Source: Physcomitrium patens
Lineage: Eukaryota > Streptophyta > Bryopsida > Funariales > Funariaceae
Length of the DNA: 64,000 nucleotides
Reading direction: 5' to 3'
Assembly: GCF_000002425.4 (NCBI RefSeq)
Contig: NC_037256.1
Location: 12,247,556 to 12,311,555, forward strand
Each line of letters starts with the position of its first letter. Positions within the stretch are counted from its first letter, which is position 1. A program made the translations under genes and the position numbers. The notes under the pieces were generated by a model. It had not been told where the DNA came from, searched no databases, and worked only from the letters and a program-made list of their open reading frames with translations. Shown one piece after another: positions 24,501 to 38,700 of the stretch.

Positions 24501-26271
24501 CAACTCTTTCGATTTTTGAGGTAGTATACTCAAAATAGTCTAAACTGCATCTTGATCACAGCGGCTAGATGATCTGGTGGACCGGCTCGGTAATCTAAAC
24601 TCTGGGGATCCAGATGTTGTAAGCTCTGCTATTGACGAATTTTGTGATGTTGTTTGCCCCGGAGATAAGAGCCCTTTGCACCGGTATGCAGTAATCTGTG
24701 AATTGATATGATTTGCACATCTATCTTTATAAATAGGCACATAATTAGAAATATATTGTTCGCGTTTCTAGAATTTTGGATAATGTCATCAGGTTTATGT
24801 TGTTTTTGTTTTGATGTGAAGAAGGGACGCCATAGATAGATGTTTTGGACATGATACGGTGGAAGAGATCGTACAGGCTCTGGTAAGTCGAATTCTTTGC
24901 ATAACATTTATCGAAATCTTGTTGCATTTTAGAAAAGTTAGATTTTTCACATTTTTATTCATCTATTTGAATCAAGCACACTTAACTTGATGCCACCTGA
25001 TGTTCTATTTAGATTTTTAGCTGCTTACATGACCTCCTGAATGAACTAGCTATGGCAATAGGGATTTGATAATTCCTGTCTAATGCAACTTGCAGGAGAT
25101 CCAAGCGGGGAGGTCTGAAGATGAGTGGTATACGAACACATTGGCTTTATTGAAGAAAATGTCTCCCATCAGTCTGAAAGTAGCATTAAGATCTGTAAGA
25201 CCAGTGTTCTAGTTCAGCTTAAACCTCCGTTCTGAGGTCTTTTATTCTCTTGAGCATTAGGCATACAAGACTAATCTGAGTAACACAATAAAACTTGTCA
25301 TCTGTGGTCCATTTCCATATGAGTTAATGACCCTTCTTAACTTGACCTCATTTGCTCGGTGGCCTTTTTACAAATATGCCTCAGATCCGAGAAGGTAGAC
25401 AACAAAGTCTGTTTCAATGTCTAGAGAGTGATTATCGACTCGTTGTGCACGCTGTTAACGCGACGCACTCCACAGACTTTTATGAGGTAAGCTCTCTTTT
25501 ACTAATTAGCGGCTGGAATTCTCGAGAATTTGACAGTATTGGTGATATAGTTGGCTATATGGTAGTCTGATTTTATGTTTGCTTCATTTCTTGGAGGAAA
25601 AGCTTGTCCATTTCTGCATGTGGTTCATGAGCTTACTTGCTTCTAATTTCTACGACAGGGTTGCCGAGCTCTTCTGGTGGACAAAGATAACAAGCCTAAG
25701 GTATTCCTCTGCTGTTGTTTTCCTAGTAAGAAATTAAAGAACTTGAATTAGTCGGTGTATTGATTCTGTACATGGATGTGGAATGGGTAACCTGGTGCTT
25801 CATCTTTTGATGATCAGGTGAATTCAATGCTGAAAACAAAATCACAGCATTGAGTTTGTTTGTTTTTGTTCAGTGTCTACAAAACAATTGTTCACATTTC
25901 TGCTTGGCGCTTCAGCGTTTCGCATAAGTGCAAGAATGGCACATGTAGCTTGTTTTCTTGCATAGATTACCATGTTCTTTGCTTTTGTTGTCACCTTACG
26001 AACGATGTATACGTCAATAAGGATCTAGTTGGTTTCTTCGAAATCAGCACAGTCTGTTTTGTGAAGTAAGAATTTTTCCTTGAATGCTTGTCACTGGATC
26101 TTTTCATGGTGACCAATGATCATGTTTCTGCAGTGGAGTCCCCCAACTTTGGCCGAGGTTACTAAAGAAATGGTGGACGACATTTTTGGACCATTTCATC
26201 GAGGGGAGAAAGTTTCCGAGCTTCTAGTTCAAGACCGTGAACGCAACTCACGATCTCTTTCTCGACTCTGA
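21597..26271 (+). CDS. 3-hydroxyisobutyryl-CoA hydrolase-like protein, peroxisomal
   Basis: Crotonase-superfamily thioesterase of the HIBCH/CHY1 type, which releases 3-hydroxyisobutyrate (or a related acid) from its CoA ester in valine catabolism. Fourteen exons: 21597-21662, 22362-22442, 22604-22672, 23065-23128, 23289-23368, 23532-23615, 23795-23879, 24153-24238, 24562-24683, 24822(or 24825)-24882, 25096-25194, 25385-25486, 25659-25700, 26134-26271. The frame is continuous and gives 391-392 residues, close to the roughly 380 of plant CHY1. The ATG sits in a strong CCACC-ATG context. Oxyanion-hole motifs [11 protein letters not shown] (about 73-83) and VVMGGGNG (about 127-134) are present. 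Glu154 and Asp162 in [13 protein letters not shown] match the catalytic pair of human HIBCH, eight residues apart. The C-terminus is SRL, a canonical plant PTS1. It resembles Arabidopsis At1g06550 more than CHY1 from memory, so the exact substrate is uncertain. Exon 4 and exon 10 use AAG acceptors. AATAAA lies at 26,394. Confidence 0.9.
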
Positions 26272-28465
26272 TGCATTTCGACAGTTACATTCGTGAATGT
26301 GATTGATGACATTGCCGAATTGCTCATTGGGGGAATTGATTTCGGTGGACTGGGAATCTTCAACGCATGCTAAGAATTTGCAATCATCTTTTGAATAAAG
26401 ATTTTCTCACTATTTGAATGTTATTCAGGTTCTCAAATGTGTATAATTGTAATTCTACAGTAGTTTTAACACGATTGAAAGTTCAATGTTTATGGTAGCA
26501 AAAACACACCTAAACGACAGTGCTTGAAACTGACAACCTCGAAGCTAGAGATATAGGACTAGGACTGAAGGTAGCATTGCAGCGTCGGGGTTAAAGTGTG
26601 AAGCGCGAACACAAAGAACGGTAAATATGGGCAGATTTATTGCAGATTTTTGGCAGGTTCACGAATCTCTGAAGACTCAAACGGTTTCACAAAACTCATG
26701 GATGCGCCCACCTCTTTGCAAGCGCAAGTTCCCCCAAAATTGAAACCATAATCTGTTGGGTTGTTCCCCGACGAAGATAGTATCCTGGTTCACATACACG
26801 AACAATATTCTATCAAGAGAAATTCTCAAACGGAGGAAAACTCAAATTGGAAGAAGTGATTTTCAGAGACCACCATGACCACCACCACTGATCTCTTTGT
26901 CAGTGCGTAGCTGTGAAGACACACTGACTCCAGTTCTTCTCACCACTCGCAGATGCTTGGTGAAGCATGAAAGACTGCTGCATCGGCGCTAACTTCCTGC
27001 AGACATGCCTCCCTGATTGTAGCGATTTTCTGTTGCGTTTCTGTTCGGCCTCCCTATGATGAATACAATAAATATCAATTGTTGAGTTTTGTAACAAAGA
27101 GTGTTTATTTTTATTCACTTTTATCTTGCAATATATTTTGCAGGTTATAGAGACAATATTTGTGGTTAAGAAATATGTATTATTTTAATTAATTAATTTA
27201 TTATTGATATTTTAGAATGTATGTTTTATTTTATTTTTTCAGTTGTTATTATCATTGTAAATATAATAAGCATGTCTTCTTGGAAATTTTTGGAATAGCT
27301 CAAAAAATAAGTTAGAATAATGATAATGATAATAATAATAATAACAACAACACAACATTGTTTATGTAATTCTAGTAAAATCTCTTGGACTCTTTGTTTG
27401 CTTGTTTGTTTTTTTTTTTTTTATACATATCTTACTTCAGCAAAAAAAAATTGTCATGTTTATTATTCATTACTATACAACATTATTACCAAGTTCCTAT
27501 AGGTGTTTGCATATAAATTTTTGATTAATAAACATTGAGTTATAACTTATAATTTTTGTATATATTTTTATTAGATTTGAAAGGAAGTTTTATTTATATT
27601 TATAATCTAATAGATATTCTGTCAAAAAAATATCAAAATATTCGTCATCATATCAAATAGTCAACCAAAAGAATGTGTCACCAAATCATAAAAAAAACAT
27701 ATTAAAATTTTCAAATATATTATTTAGTTTTTCTAATTTTTATCTATATCAATATTGTAGATACTAAGATTTATTTTTATTTGTATTTGTATTATTTTTG
27801 TATAAACTGATGTTTATAATGTATAAATTTGATAAAGATGACTACAATTTTTATAACCATACAACAAATCAAAGCATCAAATATCTACTACTTTTCAATG
27901 CATGTGCCTTTTTTTGTAAATTAATTGAATATTCGAAATTTTTCTCTATTAGTTTAGAAGCTTCTATGGTTTTTTATAGTTATCTTAAATTTTTTATAAA
28001 TATTTATAAGTATCTATAAGAGATTCTTTAAACTTCTAAAATATTTCATTGTACTTAAAACCTTATCTAAAAGAACTTACAAATTTGAAAATACTTAGTT
28101 GTCATAATACAAATAAGAGCATTCATCTAAGAGAACTTTATCTCTCTAACATGGATTTTGGAGCCATTGAAGTAGTACCTTGTTTTTTCATACACTTATG
28201 ACAAATATGCTAAAATATTTAAGTTATTGGAAATGGGTTGGCTGCCTAACTTGCACTTGCAATATGGGCCTTCTATGGCTTCATGACTTACACTTTGTTG
28301 ATTATTAGGCAAGTGTTGATTATTGGGCAACAACCATTTTTATATAAATCTCTATATAAAACACATAAGTAAATAACTTAGCACAATTTTTTCTTTCTTA
28401 TGATTAAACTTTAGGAGTTGTTTCTTGAACAAAATTAACTAATTTTTTGCATATCGTCTGTAACA
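26272..28465. other. Intergenic region after the hydrolase gene
   Basis: Starts with the hydrolase 3' untranslated region (AATAAA at 26,394-26,399). Moderate GC continues to about 27,080, then very AT-rich sequence with A/T runs continues to 28,460. No gene or recognisable transposon was seen. Confidence 0.6.
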
Positions 28466-28571
28466 ATAGCACAAGTTCAACTAGTATGTATGTATGTATA
28501 TATATATATATATATATATATGCCAAAGATAGCACAAGTTCAACTAGTATGTATGTATATATGTATGTGTG

Positions 28572-28603
<32 letters not shown>

Positions 28604-28674
28604 TGCCAAAGATAGCACAAGTTCAACTAGTATGTATGTATGTATATATATATATATATATATATGCCAAAGAT
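28466..28674. repeat. Triplicated minisatellite with (TA)n cores
   Basis: Three tandem units start at about 28,466, 28,529 and 28,612. Each reads atagcacaagttcaactagt, then a TATG/TA tract, then atatgccaaag. Unit lengths are about 63, 83 and 63 bp, differing by the length of the TA core and a few TG changes. Confidence 0.9.
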
Positions 28675-29700
28675 ATGCTATGATAGATAGGAATAAGATG
28701 ATCTAGACTCACATTTATTCCTTGATTATTTACTTTCTTACCAACGTGTAATAGATTCTTTAAAGTAAAAGGTTGGATCGTAACATTGTTCAATGGATGG
28801 ATGGATGGATGAGCGAGGGTTCCATCAGACCCAGCCTCCATTTTGACCTCCTCGCGTGGCCATCGTCTCGCCTTACTTTCCACCTAATATTCTCGAGCAA
28901 GGTTCTCTTCGGACGTTCCCCAGTTGCGATATCGTCGTTGACTTAGCGAACGCGCTTTGGGAACAGCTAGTTGCCCACGCCCTATCGCAGTGATCGCCGC
29001 AACCGATTGTCGGTAGACTGCAACGCGCAATTCGAGATCCAGGGCGAAGACCCCATCTTCATCCCGACGGCCGGAGCCAAGAGGGGGTCTTGGTGGACTT
29101 CCTCCCTCTCTCCCCGATCTTGCAGACGCAAGTCAACCTCAACTAGTTGGGAGCTCTCTCGCCTTTTTCTCCTACCGCGCGCCCAAACTTGGTCTGAAAG
29201 CACACCACGATGTTTCTAGCCATGCATTTCGGCCCCGCACACCGATTATCTGCCGGTTTTGCTCGCATTGTTTAGTCTTCCATCGTTGCATCTCTTCAGT
29301 GCAATATGTCAGTCTCTTCAGATCGGATTCTAGACCAAGTTTCTCCTCTCGGTTGACCGTATTTCTGGTTCGAATGTGAAGCGGGAGGATTGACTGTGCG
29401 TGGGGGGAGGTTTCCGTCAGGAATTGTCGGTGATGATGTTGTTGTAATTCGATGGAGTTTTAACACAACTTACTAAAGTCATTTTGTTGAGCATTTTGCT
29501 ATGAGTGTTGATGCGGATACTGTTGTGGATTGGATTTGTGAGGGGGAGGGGGAGGAGTGTGTGGCAGTGTGTGCGTCGTTGTAGCGGGTGTATGAGAGCT
29601 TCGTCGATCGAGAGGATGAGGTTTGAGATTAGGAATCGGAAAAGTCGATTGTGAAGTGTAGGTGAAAGTATTTTGGGAAGCAGGTGGATTTGACACAGTG
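28675..29700. other. Upstream region and leader of the callose synthase gene
   Basis: GC rises from about 28,800. A (GGAT)n tract lies at about 28,792-28,811. Overlapping open frames on both strands at 28,970-29,220 carry no motif and probably reflect GC content. The part next to 29,701 is presumably promoter and 5' leader, and an untranslated first exon cannot be excluded. Confidence 0.5.
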
Positions 29701-32700
29701 ATGGCGCCGCACTCGCACGTGCCGCACCTCGAGCGAAGGCGGGTGGTTGGGCGATGGGAGGAGCTAGTTTCGAAGGCGATTGATGCAAAGGGAAAGCGAC
29801 CTTTTCTAAGGTTATCCCGTGGAGAGTACGAGGATACGGTAGTGCCACAATTCTTGCAGGAGCAGAACAATAAGATATCCGACATATTACAAACGGCTCA
29901 TGATGTGGAGAACGATTATCCAATTGTCGCGCGTATCTGTACGTGGAACTATCAACTCCCCCCCCCCTTTTAATACTGATTCAATGCACGCCCTAGTACA
30001 CGCTTTTGTACTCTGTCCAATTTGACGCTGCAACGCTTATTCCTGTCATAGAGAAGTTTTTTTTTTTTTTCTTTTTCTTTTTTTCGACTACAGCCGGCTC
30101 TTTGCTTACCACTTTCGACACTGTAAGGACTTCATATCTCAATATTTTTCAGTTGACTGAAGCAAGTAAGCAATAAGGTGGATTGCGAAGTGTAGTTATG
30201 GATTTTATTATCATCTAGCTTTGTAGTTGAAGGCGCCTGAGTTCAAGGTTGTATCATCTTTTTGATATCATTCATACATTTGTAATTAAGAGTATGCAAC
30301 TTAAGCTTCATCTTCTTTTTCTTCTTCTCCTCCATATTCACATATAAAAAGTGTAGTTCAAATTATTCTTATGTAATATTTTCTTGTTTGCAACAGTATT
30401 TGAGTATGCTTACGACTTATCGCAAAAAATGGATCCAAAGAGTGAATCCAGGGGAGTGTTGCAGTTCAAGACGGGATTGCTAAAGGCTATCAAGGTAAAG
30501 CATGGAATGTTTAGTTTGGATGAGTGATTTTTGTTAAGCAGACTTAATATTGATTTGACCTCTGAAAACCTTGAATTGATGCTGGTGTTTAGATTTCATC
30601 AGCATGAACCACTTGTGATGCTCACGTTTCCGTTCATTCTGTACTTTCTTCTGCTACAGTTAAGAGCTGATGGGGAGAAAACAGATCGGAGTGAAGCTAT
30701 AAGTATGCTTCAAGACTTTTACCAGTACTTAAAGGGTCATATTGATCGACTCGAGGATGAAAACGTGTCCCGGGAGCAACGCAAGAAATATAATAAAACG
30801 TATGTTACTCTTATGTCTCTCCTACTACCGTGATCCAGAGTTACTTGTATCATGTTTACGACCTAGTTAAGCTGTGCGAAAGCTTACGACTCATCGATTG
30901 TTGCATGACACTCTTATTTTCAAGACAAACCCAAATATCATGGGCAATTGGAGGATCCATACGAACTAGAAATCTTTACTACTGTTTTGCAAATTGTTCC
31001 AGCATTGCTTAATGCGTCATATATTTCCTCCGATGAGAACGTTTGCTCCATGTGTGTTTCCAGCATTGTTATTTATTTGTTTATTTTTCTTTTCTTTCCA
31101 TTCTAATAGCAACTTCATTTCCTAATCTCCCTCTATTCGAAGCAATTCTTTTCAACTTCTCTACTTCTCCTCTCACTCAAACTAATCCAATGACAAAGTT
31201 TTGTAATTCCATAAGAAGTGATCAGGAGTATCGCACCTGGTACAATAGAAGAATTATCTGCATGCCAAATTGAAGCATGTTCCATGGAATTTGATGCAGA
31301 CCCGAAGAGTGGACGGAGTTGAAAAGGAAAGTTTACATCACGTCACAGATTCTGAATGAGGTAGTTGATTACTTGAGTCCGAAAACGAATCAGGACGTGC
31401 AATTTGATTCAGACGTAAGTTTTCTTCGTTTACTCGCTCATTGGCATTTCTAAATCACACCTTTTCCGAAGCCAGTAATGGTCTTGATTATAGAACTGGT
31501 TGCCTTTTGTCTGATTGGGCCTTCAAATTTACTCGGGTGATCCTCAGACTATTGAAAGTTTGATGAACCCAGTTGCTTCTTTTTCTTTTTCTTTTTTCTT
31601 TTATTTTAAACGGGCTCGAGGTCTAACCTTTGTGACGATAGTACTGCAATGTTTACCAGGATTTTTTTTTAATTGGAGTAGAAAATTGCACTGCTGCAAG
31701 TAACTCACTACAGATTCATAAGTGAAATGATGGATAAATTTATAACTACATGCTTAGTAACCCTTTATCTTTCAGCTGAAAGAGGATCTGAAGAAGACTG
31801 CGGAAAAGGTTAACGATTTCAAAGCTTACAATATTATACCTTTTGAGGCTCCAGGCGTGGTTAATCCTTTTCAATACTCTCCAGAAGTAAGGCCCAGAAC
31901 TCAACACTTTGTACTGACTCACAATACATGGGCATTGAGATCTTTTTCTCGAGATTTTGATTTCTGTTTGTCTCTGCTGATATATCAATATCCAGTTTAC
32001 CCAGCATTCCGAGGTCTTTATTTATTGTAATTTTATCCTTGCACTCTAAAATGGGTCGAGATCTCCTCATTGCTGTCAGCAGAGCTTGACATAGGTGACA
32101 TGGATTGTGAATGTAGATAACGGCTGCCATCAAAAGCATAGAGTTTGAGCCATCTGGTGGTCATGAATTCGGTGTCGACTTCAAGCCGCCAAAAATGAGG
32201 AACCTGGATATTTTCGACTTTTTCCAATATGCATTTGGGTTTCAGGTACTGTCTTTAAATTGAATCTATCGTCTTTTGTTTGAGTTTATAGATTAAGCAT
32301 TCTACAACGAAATCCAAGTGTTACTACCCAGCGAGAACGCCTAGGGCATATAATCGAGTCACTTCTACTCGTACTTCTGGGACTGCACTTGGCTTGGTGT
32401 GATGTCTTTCTCTTCTGCTTTAACACCTGGAATATGGTTGCCTTGTGTTTTCATAATCTAGTTATGTTCCGGCACATTGCTGAGTACTAATGAATTTGAC
32501 TTCGTCTGAGGATCAGGCTGACAACGTTTTGAACCAGCGAGAGCATCTACTCCTCCTTGTGGCCAACGCACAGTCACGCGTGAATGTTGGTTTCTATTTC
32601 TTCCTTTTTTAAAACTTATATGTATTCTGATGACATGGCTGGATCTTATATGTGAAGTGGAATAGACATCCGTTCCTCTATGTTTTGTTGAAACTTGCAG

Positions 32701-35700
32701 AATGGGGATTGTACAATGTAATATTGATTTGATACTGTGCATCATGTTCTCACAGAATATCGTGAAAGCCATCTCCAACGTAGAGGAAAAATTGCTGGGA
32801 AACTATGAACGATGGTGTAAATATGTGAAGAGGGTGAACTCTACGAGCCGGTAAGAACACGTGCTATTATCCAGCGTATTTATCTTACGTAGGTATTTAG
32901 CAGCCGACATTCTACCTGGATTCACTTGACCGTTGCATCATTTGAGACGCTGCTCACAAGTTGCTGCTGACTCGGTGAATGTGCACAAGTTATGTATATT
33001 CCTGGAATTTGACAGTTTAGAGCTGGAAATCAGCAGCAACTCATGACATTGTTCATGTAATTGTATGACGTAGTCACTAAGAATGGCATGGTTGGTTTGG
33101 TTTACACCAACTCGACTTCCGCATAGGAACATCGAATTCATTTAACTGATCTAAGGTCTTCTGATTCTTGGTTGGTATTGTATTACATAAAATATGTAGG
33201 AAACCACTAGATTCTTCTCCAAGATCAATGAAGCTCTTTTGGGCTGCCCTATATCTCTTGATCTGGGGAGAGGCAGCAAACGTGCGGTTCCTACCGGAGT
33301 GCCTTTGTTACATCTTCCATCATGTGAGTTTCTCCGCCTTGTTTAATTAGTAATTTCAAATACATCCAAATTAATGGCAAAAGGAGAGTATGACCTTTTC
33401 TTTTTTGTTTTGTTTTGTTTTCTTGTTGTCTATAACAACGGGTCTAATGAAAACAGTATTTTGAACTATGTTTGTATTTGGTGTACAGATGGCATTTGAG
33501 ACTTATGAACTGCTGAATAATCCCTTCAATCAGAAGTCAACGATCCTCAAAGATTCTGAAACATTTCTTGATGCGATTATCAAACCCGTTTATGAAGTAG
33601 TGGCTGCGGTAAGATTCTAGGGGCCTGTTCGAGGTGGAGATTCACCTTGAGCCTGAATTTGTGGTGTTAACCGCTCTTATAGCTCGTAGAAACATAACTT
33701 TCTCAATTTAGTTCGAATAATATTTGGTTACTCCAGATCATCATCCTATCGTGATTTTTATGTGTGCAATCAAATGGTTTACTTCTGGTTTTTCTGGTTT
33801 TAAGGTTTATTGTTAATTTTATTTCTTTAACTACGGATTCATGTTACCAATTAGAGCCAGATTTTTAAAGTTGATATATCACCAACTATTATTCAACTCA
33901 GAGCTTGTGTTTTACATTTGCACACGATTTTGAGTCTCTTCACTTGAATCTCATGCAGGAAGCGAAGGTTTGTAACCATGGAAAATCTCCGCATTCAAGT
34001 TGGCGAAACTACGATGATTTTAATGAGTATTTCTGGGCTCCCTCTTGCTTTGAATTGAGTTGGCCGTGGAGGCTACATTCGGGCTTTTTTGTGAAGCCAA
34101 TGCAGGTTTCTGATAAGGTCAAAAAATTTGTAAGTCAAAGCACCTGGCATGTGATTTGAATTCACACTTCTCACATAATCTCATAAATTGGAATTGATCT
34201 TTGTACTTAAGTACCGTTACGCCAAAGCTGTTGGTTATCGAATTTGAGGTTTGTAAGACTGATATGGGTGAATTTGGGATCTAGAAATTTCGAAAGGCAC
34301 AAGACCAAATGCCACTTCTGGAACAAAACCATCGTTCGGAAGGAGAGCATGCGATGGAGAGGAAAGCAGGGAAATCTAATTTTGTCGAGCATCGCACCGG
34401 TTTTCACCTGTATCATAGCTTCCACCGACTTTGGATTTTCCTTGTCTGCATGCTTCAGGTTGAATAATTGTCTACACATTGCACCACAAATGTGTCCTAG
34501 TCCTTGGCAACAAGCATCCAATACAGATTTCATCCCACATAGCTTAGCCTCTAGTTTTGGACCTATTAATTCCTTTCTCTTCTATGGTTTATTGTAACAC
34601 ACATGTTTTTCCAATTAGATTTTAAATCGTACACTTTATGCTGGGACGTTGTTAATGGACTTCCTTCTTGATGCTGCTTCAGCAATTTTGTATTGGAGGA
34701 CTTCTAAACTTGCTAGCCCTCTCACCTTGGAAACTAATCTACTGGTTCTGTACTGTTAGGGTCTTGCAATATTTGCCTTCTGTGATGGGAAGTTGAACAA
34801 TGCCAACATCAAGTATGTCTTGAGTGTGGGTCCTACATATTTTATTATGAAACTTTTACAGTGTAAGCCAATCTTTCAGTTGATTGGATTTTATTTATTT
34901 ACTTAGTTATTTATATTTTTGAAATCCCTGAGATCAAGATAGTTTCTTCGGGTTGCAATATGTGTCCATGGCAATTGCCAGCTCAGAAGATACCTTGCTT
35001 GAATCTCATAACGAAATGATGTAATTCAGAACTACGTGTAGGTTAGTATTTCGTTTTTATTTGTCATTCCTGAGGAAATGCTATTTCATGCTCGACAGTA
35101 TTCACATCAAGCATTGATACGGTAATAAAATGGTCTTTTTCATGTTATTCAAGGATCCATTAAGACTGTGTATGGTTTTGCTAATAAATGTGTTGTGCAA
35201 GTTTGTAAACATTTCAAAGATTGTTATTAATTCTGTGCCCAGACTTGTGCGTGCTGTTTCTTATTATCTGTGTTCTGGTTAAGTGATGTTCTCTGATAAG
35301 TGCTACTTGTATTTTGCAGCTGCGTTAGATGTAATCCTAATGATCGGTGCATACAGAAGCACCCGGTACCGCACTGTGGCAAGAGTGTGGTTGAGTTTAA
35401 TCTGGTTCGCTGGTTTCTCAGGAATTATTACCATCCTATATGTGTAAGCTGCTGACCATTGCTTGGAAGGTGAAAGATTTTGTGTGGCAATTATTTTCGG
35501 ATGTAAGCTTATGCTCTTTATCATAGAAAAACCTTGCTGAAGTATGAATGTCTATCAACTTGACGACGTGTTGCGACTTTAAATTTCATTTAGTGAAGAT
35601 GACGTGTCAACGAGTTGTTTTTCATCTTGACAGGAAAACAATTCAGGAACAAAATAGTGGATCAGGATTAAGTACATGGTTTAGGCTTTATTGCATTCCC

Positions 35701-38700
35701 TTGATATTCTACGGAGGATCTGAACTTTTTATTTGGCTGTTTTTAAACATGCCGGGGCTCCGAATACTAGCTGCGAGTTGTTCGAATTTTGGCCCCACAA
35801 GGTTTTTGAAGTGGGTGCACCAGGTACACATATGTGTTCAGTTTTCTTCTGTGTTCTCTTGTGGTATGGTTGCTGTGCAAAGTAAGCTAGAGTTATGAAC
35901 AAATCCTCAGTTAGCATAATGTTCTTTTCAAAATTTATTCATTAGGAGCAATATTATGTGGGACGCGGGATGCGCGAAAGTTCCAGCGATTACTTTTCGT
36001 AAGCATTTCATCACCAACTCGTGAGCAATAAGCTTTATTGGTATTTTGAGGGCGGTTTCTGTTTTGAAATTTTCATAAACGCCCGAAATTAATACACGTC
36101 GAGTATAATTGAGGGGATTTTTCCTTGTTCATTCCACATTGGCTTCGTACACATGATCAGGAGTTAAAAAGTACTAATGAATATACTTCAGAAAGAAGGT
36201 TCTTCGTCTTTTGACATGAAACTGCTGGATACATCTTAGGTACCTCGTATTCTGGGCGATCGTCCTCGCATGCAAGTTCTCCTTCAGCTATTTCCTTCAG
36301 GTAGTTTCTTCTCTGGACATTTTCTCGTGTCTAGTGAGTCTGTTTCTAAAGAAGTGAGAAGTCCGGTGTGTCGGAGGATTAACCTACAAAAATGAGTGAC
36401 TTGCAATGCAGATTAAAAGTATGGTGGGGCCAACCAGGATTATCATCGACCTCACAGACATCAATTATCGATGGAGGGATATTGTTTCAAAAAGTAACTC
36501 CTGTACAACGAACTTGTATTATCTGGGGTCCCAGTCTTTGCTGGATTCCCTACTCCATACAAACTAGCATGTTTTTCATCGTTGCATTTGGTTCTGGGTC
36601 GCTCAAGTGAGGATTGTAATTTGCTCGATTTTTTGTGCATTGTTCTGAATATTTCTTGGTGGTCTGTTTAAGGTAATCATAACGCGCTCACACTTGCTTC
36701 GTTATGGGCTCCAGTTGTGATGGTATCTATTCGCACCATCAGTCATTGTTTGAACCAGCTGTAGCTTTGGTTAGGATAATCTTACCTACATATGTAGAAG
36801 AATTCTGTCTGTTAATTTTTTATATTCCTCAAATTCAGAAATACGATGGTGTGAGGTGCTAGATATAGCACTGCTACCTAAGGACTAGTTAGAGAAATAG
36901 AGTATGATGCTTATAAATCAACCCGTAAAGATGTGTGTCGTTTCGTTCAATATAGTTGATTACATTGTGCCAACCTTTTAAACGTGCAGCGTGTGTTGTC
37001 AGATTTATTTTCTGGACCTACAAATTTGGTATACAGTTATATCTGCACTTGTTGGAGGTTTTGATGGAGCACGGATCGGACTCGGAGAGGTTGGCAGTTA
37101 TTCGATGTCCCTGTGTACATTACATTTGTAGTGTGTCCTAGGCTTTTGAATTTCACTGTGTTGCTTCACAAGCTACTGAAATATCTCCATGTTGCGTGTG
37201 TAGGGCTCCTGTTGAGTATTTGATGCGTCTGTGGTTTTCATTTTTGAAATCTCTGTTAGTGAGGACGATTATCATATGCACTCCAGTGAAACTCTGGACT
37301 AGAGAAACATTAATACACTTCACCATGTTCGGTTGAGGTGGAGAAAAGTACGGTTTAGACTTCAAGATGATGCTTTTTTCTTCACCTTTCCGCTCATTAC
37401 GTGCTCAATGTGGCAGATCCGAGACCTTGAAATGTTGCGTCGCCGCTTCTTTTCCTTGCCATCAGCATTTACGACGAAGCTGTTACCCCATGAATCCTTT
37501 CAGAAGTAAATACTCTACATTATCTGTGAAGTGTGTCTGTATGTGTGTATTATGCATTATGACGAGTTCCAAAACACGTGGAGCTTTAACTATTGAAGTC
37601 GTGATGCTAATCTGAATTTGTTCATTTATTATTGCAGAAATTCGAGGGAATCGGTTAACAACGATGAATCTAAGGTTAATGCCATGAAATTCGCCCCTAT
37701 TTGGAACGAAGTGATCACATGCTTACGTGAAGAAGATCTTATCAGCAACAAGTAAGAAGGAATATAGTATTCTTGAGTGTTAGGAATGGCCAACTCTTGT
37801 TAGAACTTCTTCACTCTTTCACGTTATTCTTTTACCAAACATTTACATCTTGTCATGTAGTGCATCATCGCTGATCTTATTTTCCATCCATTCTGATGGA
37901 GATCTCATGCTTTTATTATTTTTGTGCAGGGAAAAGGAGTTGTTACTCATGCCTAATAATAAAGTTTCAAGAACGCCACCTTTAAACGATCTCTTATTGA
38001 TCCAGTGGCCTCTGTTTTTATTATCTAATAAGGTCCGTATGGACATTTCTGCATGCTAATTAGCTCCGCGTTTAAGATGATTCATCCTAGTTCTATCCCT
38101 GCATAATCTGTCATTTACTGTATGTGGGTTCGATCTTGCTTGTCGATATGAAGTTCCTAATTTTGTGAAAGTTTCATAGTTGTCAAGGATGGGTTTTTGT
38201 GGTTAATGCAGGTATTTTCTGCAATTGACACGGTAAATGCATACAAACAATCTAAAAATAAGGAGCTGTGGGATAAAATAAAGGATGATCGCTATATGAT
38301 GTATGCTGTACAAGAGGCCTACTATTCTTGTAAAAATATATTGGAGTACCTACTGGTGAAAGACCAAGGCGTTCTATGGTATGCTTCGAGCCTCATTAAA
38401 AATTAACCATGTATTGTGTTTTGTTGCGACATTCTCTAAGCTAGATTTTAGGTTAAGTCTATCGTGCGGAGGGTTTAATTTATCTTTGGTTTAAAGTTGC
38501 AAACTTGATGTTTCATAGAAGGTTTTGGACTGAATCCAAACTTGCACCACAATGGTACATACTCACATGATTAAATTTATTGTGAAGGATTTGGTTGGAT
38601 TAGGCCCAAATTGATATGTATAATTTTGGGGTGATTTTCAAATTATCCACAGTGGTTCAGCGATTGAAGTTCTTTGGATTTCTAGTCGTCAAGTGTCGGA

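Noticed and set aside
20250-28674. Direct-repeat clusters considered as CRISPR-like arrays
   Set aside because: Repeats are contiguous and degenerate without unique spacers, and the genome is a plant; they are minisatellites.
28447-28683. 78-codon open frame rich in Tyr and Ile
   Set aside because: Translation of the TA-bearing minisatellite, not a gene.
29417-29923. 168-codon and 128-codon minus-strand open frames
   Set aside because: They overlap the callose synthase first exon and leader on the opposite strand; low-complexity Pro/Ser/Leu content.
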